DNA from: Rhizobium sp. P38BS-XIX
GTDB taxonomy: Bacteria > Pseudomonadota > Alphaproteobacteria > Rhizobiales > Rhizobiaceae
DNA: 64,000 nt
Direction: 5' to 3'
Assembly (NCBI RefSeq): GCF_012641435.1
Contig: NZ_JABAIJ010000001.1
Location: forward strand, 744,001 to 808,000
Position 1 is the first letter of the stretch. Every line of letters begins with the position of its first letter. Below are positions 27,179 to 34,291 of this stretch, in pieces. The notes under the pieces are model-generated. The model was not told where the DNA came from and ran no database searches. It saw only the letters and a program-made list of their open reading frames with translations. The position numbers and the translations under genes were made by a program.

Positions 27179-28369
27179 ATGAAAGATAAAGACCCAATCC
27201 TGCAGAACGCCGGCATCAACACGCGGCTATCTCACGTCGGCAATTCGCCGCTCGACTTCCATGGATTCGTCAATCCTCCCGTCGTGCGTGCATCTACGGT
27301 ATTGTTTCCAAACGCCCGGACGATGGAGACCCACGACCAGAAATATACCTACGGCACGCGCGGCACGCCCACGACCGACGCGCTTTGCGAGGCAATCGAC
27401 GCGCTCGAAGGGTCGGCTGGAACGGTCATCGTGCCGTCCGGTCTTGCCGCAGTCACCATACCGTTTCTGGCGTTTCTCTCTGCCGGGGATCATGCGCTTA
27501 TGGTCGATTCGATCTATGGTCCGTCTCGCCACTTCTGCGACACCATGTTGAAGCGTCTGGGCGTCGAGATCGAATATTACGACCCACTGATCGGCGCTGG
27601 CATCGAGCAGCTCATCCGGCCGAACACCAAACTGGTGCATACGGAAGCTCCCGGTTCCAATACCTTCGAAATGCAGGATATTCCCGCGATAACGGCTGCC
27701 GCCCATCGCCATGGCTGCGTCGTGACGATGGACAATACCTGGGCGACGCCGCTCTATTTCAAGCCGCTCGATCACGGTGTCGATATCTCGATTCATGCCG
27801 TCACCAAATATCCGGCCGGCCATTCCGATATTCTCATGGGCACCGTTTCGGCCAATGAGAAGCATTGGAAGCAATTGCTGGATGCGCATGGTCAGCTCGG
27901 CATCTGCGGCGCGCCCGATGATGCCTATCAGGTGCTGCGCGGTTTGCGCACCATGGGTGTTCGGCTCGAGCGCCATCAGGAAAGTGCGCTTGCCATTGCC
28001 GAGTGGCTCGAGGGTCGAGAAGAGGTTGCGCGCGTACTGCATCCGGCTTTGCCGAGCTTCCCGGGCCACGAAATCTGGAAGCGCGACTTCAAGGGGGCAA
28101 GCGGCATCTTCTCCTTCGTCCTCGCCGTCGATGATCCCCAGAAGTTCAAGGTGAAGGCGCATGCCTTCCTCGATGCGTTACGGATTTTTGGCCTCGGTTA
28201 CTCCTGGGGCGGCTTTGAAAGCCTGGCGCTTCAGGTCAATCTCAATGACCGGCGTGTGGCCAAGGCTCCGACCGAAGGCCCGGTTCTGCGGCTGCAGATC
28301 GGCCTCGAAGACGTCGCTGACCTGAAGGCCGATATCGAAAAGGGCCTTGCGGCAGCAAAAGCGGCTTGA
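27179..28369 (+). CDS. metC: Cystathionine beta-lyase
   Basis: 396 residues from the chosen ATG, equal to E. coli MetC. It is a PLP enzyme of the Cys/Met metabolism family: YTYGTRGTPTTDALCEAI near the N-terminus, the cofactor Asp in VTMDNTWATPL and the PLP lysine in IHAVTKYPAGHSD. It splits cystathionine to homocysteine, pyruvate and ammonia in methionine synthesis. In-frame starts at 27101 and 27125 would add 26 or 18 residues with no family likeness. Its stop codon abuts the stop of the convergent monooxygenase gene, with no base between. Confidence 0.92.
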   Translation: MKDKDPILQNAGINTRLSHVGNSPLDFHGFVNPPVVRASTVLFPNARTMETHDQKYTYGTRGTPTTDALCEAIDALEGSAGTVIVPSGLAAVTIPFLAFLSAGDHALMVDSIYGPSRHFCDTMLKRLGVEIEYYDPLIGAGIEQLIRPNTKLVHTEAPGSNTFEMQDIPAITAAAHRHGCVVTMDNTWATPLYFKPLDHGVDISIHAVTKYPAGHSDILMGTVSANEKHWKQLLDAHGQLGICGAPDDAYQVLRGLRTMGVRLERHQESALAIAEWLEGREEVARVLHPALPSFPGHEIWKRDFKGASGIFSFVLAVDDPQKFKVKAHAFLDALRIFGLGYSWGGFESLALQVNLNDRRVAKAPTEGPVLRLQIGLEDVADLKADIEKGLAAAKAA

Positions 28370-29533
28370 TCAGCCGATGGCGCGATAGCCGTAGATCCAG
28401 TCCATATCCGCCGCGAGGCTTTGCGGCGGACGAAGCGAAAGAACGAGATCACGCGCCAGACGGATCGGGCCACGGGCGTGATAGGCAAACTGATTGAAGG
28501 CGGCCCGCTGCTTCAAACGCGCAATCCGGGGCGCCCTACGTTTCTCGAAAAGCTCGAAGGTTTCAGCGGGCGAGCGTGTTGCAAGCATGCCGGCAAGCTC
28601 GAACGCGTCCTCGATCGCCATGGCTGCGCCCTGCGCTGCAAACGGCATCATCGCATGCGCGGCATCCCCGATCAGGACGGCGTCACTGCCATTATGCCAT
28701 CGACCGGCCTTCATCTCATAAAGAGGCCAGAAGCTTGCCTGCTCCTGGCTCTCCAGCATGCGCAGAATATCGCTGTTCCAGCCGGCAAAGCCGCGCAGCA
28801 TCTGGTCGCGTTGCGCCTTGTTGCCCGTAGCGTCCCAGTCGCGGCTCGCGCTACTGCCGGAGACGATGGCGACAATATTGAATGTTTTGTTTTCACGAAT
28901 GGGATAGCAGACGAGATGGCTCGACGATCCGAGAAACGCCGTGACATTCGCCTTGTCGAGGATGGCCGGAGCTGCGGCTTCGTCGATGGAAAAGCGCCAG
29001 GCGATGTTGCCGGAAAATAGAGGCGAGGGCGCATCAGGCACCATCGCCCTTGCTTTCGACCACACACCGTCAGCGCCGATGACAAGATCGAACTCCTGCG
29101 CGGCGATTTCTTCCAGCGCTTTCTTGCTTGTTATATCGATGTGCTGGCCAAGGCGCAGCGTGCAAAGCGCCTGGCCGCTGACGGCATCGAGAAGCACCTT
29201 TTGCAATGTCGCCCGATGCGCAGCGCCATAGGGTGCATCCCATCTTGCTTTGGCGAAGCTTCCGCAGGGAACGGACGCGACCGGCTTGAGCGACGAGCCG
29301 GACACGAGGCGAACCTCTTCAGGCTCCAGCCATACAGGCCGAAGTCGATCGAGCACGCCAAGCGTATCGAGGATGCGGGAGGCATTCGGCGAAATCTGCA
29401 GGCCGGCGCCAACTTCCGTCAGCGCTTCGGCCTGTTCGAAAATCTCGGAGCGAATGCCGTGTCTTGCAAGCGAAAGCGCTGCCGTCAGCCCGGCTATTCC
29501 GGCGCCGATGATTGCAGCTGTTTTGACCGGCAT
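28370..29533 (-). CDS. FAD-dependent monooxygenase (salicylate hydroxylase-like)
   Basis: 387 residues of the PHBH/UbiH-like flavin monooxygenase family: FAD motif IIGAGIAGLTAALSLARHG at the N-terminus, the DG motif in LVIGADGVWSKAR and GDAAHAMMPFAAQGAAMAIED near residue 285, which binds both FAD and NAD(P)H. Candidate substrates are hydroxylated aromatics such as salicylate or hydroxynicotinate-like compounds; none can be chosen from sequence. The NDUFS6-like gene is just upstream on the same strand, 29 bases away. Confidence 0.85.
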   Translation of the reverse strand: MPVKTAAIIGAGIAGLTAALSLARHGIRSEIFEQAEALTEVGAGLQISPNASRILDTLGVLDRLRPVWLEPEEVRLVSGSSLKPVASVPCGSFAKARWDAPYGAAHRATLQKVLLDAVSGQALCTLRLGQHIDITSKKALEEIAAQEFDLVIGADGVWSKARAMVPDAPSPLFSGNIAWRFSIDEAAAPAILDKANVTAFLGSSSHLVCYPIRENKTFNIVAIVSGSSASRDWDATGNKAQRDQMLRGFAGWNSDILRMLESQEQASFWPLYEMKAGRWHNGSDAVLIGDAAHAMMPFAAQGAAMAIEDAFELAGMLATRSPAETFELFEKRRAPRIARLKQRAAFNQFAYHARGPIRLARDLVLSLRPPQSLAADMDWIYGYRAIG

Positions 29534-29562
29534 TCAGCTATGTCCGATCGCAAACGAGAGGC

Positions 29563-29808
29563 TCAGGCCGCCTTGAAATTGAAGACGCAGCCGGCCGGGT
29601 TGGTCTGGTCGGCCTTGAGGGATGGATTGTAGCGATAAAGCGTCGAGCAATAGGAACAGACCTTCTCGTTCTCGTCACCCATATCGATGAAGATATGCGG
29701 ATGATCGTAGGGAACCGAGGCGCCGGTGCACATGAATTCCTTCACGCCGATCTCGATAACGCGGTGTCCGCCGTCGTTCTGGAAATGGGGAATGTTGTGG
29801 CCGGCCAT
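29563..29808 (-). CDS. NDUFS6-like zinc-finger protein (zf-CHCC family)
   Basis: 81 residues with the CHCC zinc site: Cys in EFMCTGASVPYDHPHIF (with His nearby) and the Cys pair in EKVCSYCSTLYRY. This matches the mitochondrial complex I accessory subunit NDUFS6 and its alphaproteobacterial homologues. GGAG lies just before the ATG. With the NDUFS4-like gene at 20.0 kb this is the second complex I accessory homologue in the window, at an unlinked locus. Confidence 0.88.
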   Translation of the reverse strand: MAGHNIPHFQNDGGHRVIEIGVKEFMCTGASVPYDHPHIFIDMGDENEKVCSYCSTLYRYNPSLKADQTNPAGCVFNFKAA

Positions 29809-30008
29809 GATGTTCTCCAAATGCGTCTTGCCTTGAGCGGCATGAATGTTTTGCCAGACTTGGTCGCCCCTCTTTATAATCCTTCTGATCGATTGTGTAG
29901 TGAGAAAGTCCGGCTCGGCGCAGAGATTTTCATGGATGCGGGGTTCACCTGATATCGGCGATAAAATATGGTCCGCCACCAGGACGTCCCCTTTGCAAAG
30001 ACATAGCT

Positions 30009-30794
30009 ATGAATCTGAATGCTCCTTCTTTTTCCCATTTTGTCAGAGACGGCGTCAAGCTCGCCTATTTCGATGAGGGCAACCCGAGTGGTGAACCGAT
30101 CCTGCTGATTCACGGTTTTGCCTCGAGCGCCGTCGCCAACTGGGTCAACCCGGGTTGGCTGAAGGTTCTGGGCGAGGCGGGTTACCGGGTAATCGCCATC
30201 GATAATCGCGGTCACGGCGCAAGCGATAAGCTTTATGATGCCGAGGTCTATCATCCATGGATCATGGCTGACGATGCCGTCGCGCTTCTCGATCATCTCG
30301 GTATCTCGCAAGCCCATTTCATGGGCTATTCAATGGGTGCGCGGATTTCGACTTTCGTCGCGATCGCCCACCCGGACCGCGTTCGCTCGCTGGTGCTTGG
30401 CGGGCTCGGCATCGGCATGGTCAAAGGCGTGGGTGATTGGGATCCCATAGCTGACGCTCTGGTCGCGCCGTCGCTGGACGATGTCACGCACCAACGTGGA
30501 CGCATGTTCCGTGCTTTCGCGGAGCAGACGAAGAGCGATCGGCAGGCGCTTGCCGCCTGCATCCAGGGCTCACGCGATCTCGCAACCAAGGAAGACGTAT
30601 CGAAAATCGAGGCACCGACACTGGTGGCCGTCGGCACCAAGGACGACATTGCGGGCTCGGCGCAGGAACTCGCTGCCCTGATGCCGAACGCTGAGGTGGT
30701 GGATATCCCCAACCGCGATCACATGCTGGCTGTCGGCGACAAGGTTTTCAAGACAGCCGTCTTGGATTTCTACAAGCGGTTTGAAAACCGCTAA
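30009..30794 (+). CDS. Alpha/beta hydrolase
   Basis: 261 residues of the alpha/beta hydrolase fold. The oxyanion region is LLIHGFASS, the nucleophile elbow GYSMGA gives Ser near residue 109, the acid is probably the Asp in VGTKDDIAGS, and the His is in NRDHMLAVG. DNRGHGASDK is typical of esterase/lactonase-type members. Substrate unknown. The ribosome site is weak. It is convergent with the enoyl-CoA hydratase gene. Confidence 0.85.
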   Translation: MNLNAPSFSHFVRDGVKLAYFDEGNPSGEPILLIHGFASSAVANWVNPGWLKVLGEAGYRVIAIDNRGHGASDKLYDAEVYHPWIMADDAVALLDHLGISQAHFMGYSMGARISTFVAIAHPDRVRSLVLGGLGIGMVKGVGDWDPIADALVAPSLDDVTHQRGRMFRAFAEQTKSDRQALAACIQGSRDLATKEDVSKIEAPTLVAVGTKDDIAGSAQELAALMPNAEVVDIPNRDHMLAVGDKVFKTAVLDFYKRFENR

Positions 30795-30814
30795 GCCGGT
30801 CCTGTCGCTGCAGG

Positions 30815-31630
30815 TCACTTGCCGGTGAAATGTGGTTTGCGCCGCGCAGCGAAGGCGGCGCGTCCCTCGGCGTAATCCTCGCTATCGAAGGTTTCGGCAC
30901 CGATGACCTCCGCCTCGCGCAGCAGATCGCCATCCTTTTCGATGACGGCACGAAGCGCCAGTTTCGACGCATGCAGCGCTATCGGTGCGTTGGCGGCAAT
31001 CGCATGGGCGAGGGCGGAGACTTCCGCATCAAAGGAGTCGGCTTCGATCTCCTCCAGCAGGAATCCGGCCGCGGCCATCTTCTCGCTCGACATTGGCGCG
31101 CCGGTAAACAGCGCAACCTTTGCCATTTGCGAGCCCAATGCGTTGACGATATCCTGGACGGCATCCGCGGGGTAGGCGATCCCCAGGCGGGCTGCGGGAA
31201 TGGAAAAACGCGCGCCCTGTTCCGCGATCCGCAGGTCGCATGCGGCGGCAAGCCCGAAGCCGCCGCCGTAGCAGATGCCGCGAATGGCGGCGATCGTCGG
31301 TACACGGCAATGACGTATCGCCGTAAAGGCATGGCTGTTCAGCGCTTCATAGGCAACGGCAGTTTCGGCATCCTTGCGCACGTGGTCGAACTCGCGGATA
31401 TCGGCGCCGGCCGAAAAATCCGCACCGGTGCCGCGCAGAATGATGACGTGCGCATGTGCCTCGTCGGTCAAAACGCGCACGGCCTGCGGGATTGCGCGCC
31501 ACATCGCCGCGGTCACGGCATTTTTTCGATCCGGATTGTTGATTGTGATCGTGCCGATGGCATCGCTGCTACCGGCATGAAGGAGACCGCCGGCAAAATC
31601 ACGCTCGAAACTCATAGGCGCTCGATCCAT
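30815..31630 (-). CDS. Enoyl-CoA hydratase/isomerase family protein
   Basis: 271 residues of the crotonase fold. The oxyanion-hole segments are ILRGTGADFSAGADIREF and IRGICYGGGFGLAAACDLRIAEQGARFSIPAARLGI. Hydratases have two catalytic Glu residues; the region after GGG shows Ala/Pro where one is often found, so a true hydratase activity is not certain. It may act in fatty acid or amino acid breakdown. The start could also be five codons later (31615). It is divergent from cysE with only 61 bases between starts. Confidence 0.83.
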   Translation of the reverse strand: MDRAPMSFERDFAGGLLHAGSSDAIGTITINNPDRKNAVTAAMWRAIPQAVRVLTDEAHAHVIILRGTGADFSAGADIREFDHVRKDAETAVAYEALNSHAFTAIRHCRVPTIAAIRGICYGGGFGLAAACDLRIAEQGARFSIPAARLGIAYPADAVQDIVNALGSQMAKVALFTGAPMSSEKMAAAGFLLEEIEADSFDAEVSALAHAIAANAPIALHASKLALRAVIEKDGDLLREAEVIGAETFDSEDYAEGRAAFAARRKPHFTGK

Positions 31631-31660
31631 TTGTGTTGTGAGGCTTTTATTCTATATAAT
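31631..31660 (+). promoter_or_regulatory. Candidate promoter of cysE
   Basis: A perfect -10 TATAAT at 31655-31660 is preceded by TTGTGT at 18 bases. It lies just before the cysE ribosome site GGGAG, leaving a leader of about 25 bases. The -35 begins directly after the start codon of the divergent enoyl-CoA hydratase gene. Confidence 0.55.
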
Positions 31661-31691
31661 GCATTCTAGGCAGCAAATCGGGAGACCGCCA

Positions 31692-32555
31692 ATGGTCGCA
31701 GTTACGGATATTCGCCCTTTGGAGGGCCTAGGCGCGGTTAAGGTCGTGGATCCTATCTGGGACAGTATGCGCGAAGAAGCTCGCGCGGCTGCCGAGCGCG
31801 ATCCGCTTCTGGCGGCATTTCTCTATTCGACCATCATCAACCATCGCTCGCTGGAAGAATGCGTCATCTATCGCATCTGCGAGCGCCTCGATCATCCCGA
31901 TATGCAGGCCATCCTTCTGCGGCAGACTTTCGAGGAAATGTTGGGCGACTGGCCGGAGTGGGGATCGATCCTCAGGGTCGACATCCAGGCCGTCTACGAC
32001 CGCGATCCCGCCTGTCTGCGGTTTGTCGAGGCGGTTCTCTATTTCAAGGGCTTTCACGCCCTGCAGACCCATCGCCTTGCGCACTGGCTTTACAATCGCG
32101 GTCGTCGCGATTTTGCGCTTTATCTGCAGAGCCGCTCGTCCAGCGTCTTCCAAACAGATATCAATCCGGCGGCACGCATCGGCAAGGGCATTTTCCTCGA
32201 TCATGCGACCGGTCTCGTGGTCGGCGAGACGGCTGTCATCGGTGACAACGTGTCGATCCTGCATGGGGTCACGCTTGGCGGCACCGGCAAGGAAGGCAGC
32301 GATCGTCATCCGAAGATTGCCCACGGCGTGCTGATCGGGGCGGGGGCCAAGATCCTCGGCAATATCCAGATCGGTCATTGCTCGCGCATCGCCGCGGGTT
32401 CAGTGGTGCTCAAGGAAGTACCGCCGAAGACGACGGTTGCCGGCGTTCCAGCCAAGGTTGTCGGCGAAGCCGGCTGTTCCGAGCCATCCCGCTCGATGGA
32501 TCAACTACTTGCCGAACAGCTGGTCGTGGACCAGATCATGGGGGCCGGGATATAG
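31692..32555 (+). CDS. cysE: Serine O-acetyltransferase
   Basis: Makes O-acetylserine for cysteine synthesis. 287 residues: an N-terminal helical domain (DPIWDSMREEARAAAERDPLLAAFLYSTI) and a C-terminal left-handed beta-helix of hexapeptide repeats with the active-site IFLDHATGLVVGETAVIGDNVSILHGVTLGGTG. The ATG at 31692 has GGGAG before it; upstream in-frame starts lie inside the promoter. The DUF3126 gene follows after 128 bases. Confidence 0.96.
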   Translation: MVAVTDIRPLEGLGAVKVVDPIWDSMREEARAAAERDPLLAAFLYSTIINHRSLEECVIYRICERLDHPDMQAILLRQTFEEMLGDWPEWGSILRVDIQAVYDRDPACLRFVEAVLYFKGFHALQTHRLAHWLYNRGRRDFALYLQSRSSSVFQTDINPAARIGKGIFLDHATGLVVGETAVIGDNVSILHGVTLGGTGKEGSDRHPKIAHGVLIGAGAKILGNIQIGHCSRIAAGSVVLKEVPPKTTVAGVPAKVVGEAGCSEPSRSMDQLLAEQLVVDQIMGAGI

Positions 32556-32683
32556 GAAGGCTCCGGTCTCATTAACGGGATTGCGTGGCATCGACGAAGG
32601 TGTATGGCGTTGTTCCGGTCTTTACACTGCCGCTTTTCCTATGCAAGAAGCGGCCCCACCAGAGATCCTCACGGAGATGCATT

Positions 32684-32887
32684 GTGAAGCCTGAAGAAAT
32701 CAAGAAACTCGACGCCTATTTCAAGCGCACGTTCAACCCGCAGATGGTGGTGAAGGCGCGCCCGCGTAAGAACGATTCGGCGGAAGTTTATCTTGACGAA
32801 GAATTCCTGGGCGTCGTCTATATCGATGACGAAGACGGCGACCGTTCCTATAATTTTTCGATGGCTATCCTCGACGTCGATCTCTAA
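32684..32887 (+). CDS. DUF3126 family protein
   Basis: 67 residues from a GTG start: KPEEIKKLDAYFKRTFNPQMVVKARPRKNDSAEVYLDEEFLGVVYIDDEDGDRSYNFSMAILD is the whole length of this small alphaproteobacterial family. GGAG stands 8 bases before the GTG, and upstream sequence in frame does not match the family. Acidic C-terminus, no known function. A strong terminator follows. Confidence 0.88.
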   Translation: MKPEEIKKLDAYFKRTFNPQMVVKARPRKNDSAEVYLDEEFLGVVYIDDEDGDRSYNFSMAILDVDL

Positions 32888-32922
32888 TTCGCGTTAGCGA
32901 TCCTGTATCGCGATCGAATTTC

Positions 32923-32955
32923 AGAGCCGCACTCCAATCGGAGTGCGGCTCTTTT
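32923..32955 (+). terminator. Rho-independent terminator after DUF3126 gene
   Basis: A perfect 13-bp stem (AGAGCCGCACTCC / GGAGTGCGGCTCT) with loop AATC is followed by TTT, 36 bases after the stop codon. Confidence 0.9.
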
Positions 32956-33174
32956 ATTTGATCAATCTTTGGCGGCGGCCGGCTTTATTCACAATGATTT
33001 TGGCGAATGAAGCTGCTTGCTGCTCCTGATTTTACCAGGGACTGGCAATATTTATCGCAAAGCCTGTGGTTGCAGGCGCAATGATATATATTAGGAAAAA
33101 CAGAATGATGCGGCGCAATAAGCGCTCGTGACATCGACTTGTCACCAGGGTTGCAACCAGGGGGTATATTGCAA

Positions 33175-33202
33175 TGCACAAGACTACTTGACTAATTGTG
33201 CA
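33175..33202. promoter_or_regulatory. Inverted repeat upstream of the phasin gene, possible PHB-regulator site
   Basis: TGCACAA (33175-33181) and TTGTGCA (33196-33202) are a perfect 7-bp inverted repeat whose centres are 21 bases apart, two helical turns. It lies about 65 to 90 bases before the phasin ATG, near a possible -10 TATATT. TGC/GCA half-sites fit PhaR/AniA-type regulators; this is inference. Confidence 0.4.
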
Positions 33203-33265
33203 TCGCATTTAAGTTTTGTCCCCGTAAACCGGCCGACGGCCGGCCAACAAAAGGGACGGAGACGC

Positions 33266-33631
33266 ATGTTCAATTTCGATGAAGCCAATAAAAAAGGCAA
33301 GGAAGCCATGGACACGGCGCTGAAGAGCTATTCCGATGTCAACAAGGGTTTCCAGGCGATTGCCGCCGAAGCTGCCGAATACTCCAAGAAGTCGTTCCAG
33401 GATGGTGTCACGCATTTCGAAACGCTCGCCGGCGTAAAGAGCTTCGAAGCTGCTTTCGAACTCCAGACCAGCTTCGTGAAGTCTTCCTACGAAAACTTCG
33501 TTGCCGAAGCTACGAAGCTCGGCGAAATGTATGCCGATCTCGCCAAGACGGCCTACAAGCCTTATGAAGCGCCGGTCGCTGCTGCGACAAAGGCTGCTAG
33601 CAAGGCTGCCGCCACGGCGACTGCAGCTTAA
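33266..33631 (+). CDS. Phasin family protein (PHB granule-associated)
   Basis: 121 residues, highly helical, starting MFNFDEANKKGKEAMDTALKSYSDVNKGFQ and ending in an Ala/Lys-rich tail (AATKAASKAAATATAA). This is the phasin_2 pattern, amphipathic helices that coat polyhydroxyalkanoate granules. The ATG follows ACGGAGAC. The frame is open upstream from 33128, but the sequence there is control region. Very biased codon use suggests high expression. A terminator follows. Confidence 0.9.
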   Translation: MFNFDEANKKGKEAMDTALKSYSDVNKGFQAIAAEAAEYSKKSFQDGVTHFETLAGVKSFEAAFELQTSFVKSSYENFVAEATKLGEMYADLAKTAYKPYEAPVAAATKAASKAAATATAA

Positions 33632-33657
33632 GCACTCGATTTAAGCAAAAATTTCCG

Positions 33658-33692
33658 AAAGACCGGCCGCGAAGCACGTGGCCGGTCTTTTG
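33658..33692 (+). terminator. Rho-independent terminator of the phasin gene
   Basis: An 11-bp stem (AAAGACCGGCC / GGCCGGTCTTT) with an 11-base loop runs into T residues, about 27 bases after the stop. Confidence 0.85.
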
Positions 33693-33927
33693 CGTTTTCA
33701 CGTGCCTGGCCATCGACGCCAGGTTGCGACAATAACCCGCGACTTTTTTGGCCGTAACTCGCTTTGTCAGCGAATTGTGATTGCAGTGTCGGGCAAGGGG
33801 CTTAAAATCACGCCAATATGAACTAAGTTAGAGGTTCGGATATCCGGCCCGACCGAGTGAAGTAACCAACCCCAGTGCCAAGTCGGAATGCGATAGCTTC
33901 TGCCGGATGATTTGAGGAATGAATGAA

Positions 33928-34281
33928 ATGATCGCTGAGCCGATCCGGATGCAAAACAATGGCGAAAGGAACGGGGAAAACGGAAACCGTGGGACCTCGG
34001 TCATCACACGGACCAAGCCCAAAACCAAAAAACCGAACCTGTATCGCGTGCTGCTTCTGAATGACGACTATACGCCCATGGACTTCGTGATCCACATCCT
34101 GGAGCGTTTCTTCCAAAAGGATCTAGAAGGTGCCACCCGTATCATGCTTCATGTCCACAACCACGGCGTGGGCGAGTGCGGGATATATACATATGAAGTA
34201 GCCGAAACGAAGGTGAGCCAGGTGATGGATTTTGCCCGGCAGCACCAGCATCCGCTGCAATGTGTTATGGAAAAGAAGTGA
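33928..34281 (+). CDS. clpS: ATP-dependent Clp protease adaptor ClpS
   Basis: 117 residues. A flexible N-terminus leads into the ClpS domain: [24 protein letters not shown], then [27 protein letters not shown]. The residues that bind destabilising N-termini (N-D-D-Y-T and the M/H region) are present, so it should hand N-degron substrates to ClpA. The ATG at 33928 is chosen because GAGGA abuts an earlier in-frame ATG at 33919 but is 9 bases before this one. clpA begins 10 bases after the stop. Confidence 0.95.
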   Translation: MIAEPIRMQNNGERNGENGNRGTSVITRTKPKTKKPNLYRVLLLNDDYTPMDFVIHILERFFQKDLEGATRIMLHVHNHGVGECGIYTYEVAETKVSQVMDFARQHQHPLQCVMEKK

Positions 34282-34291
34282 GGATCTGAAC

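Larger units (their letters stand above)
32888..33265. other. Intergenic region before the phasin gene
   Basis: It contains the DUF3126 terminator at the left and the phasin control region at the right, with the inverted repeat TGCACAA-N14-TTGTGCA and a TATATT that may be a -10. No gene is supported. Confidence 0.5.
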
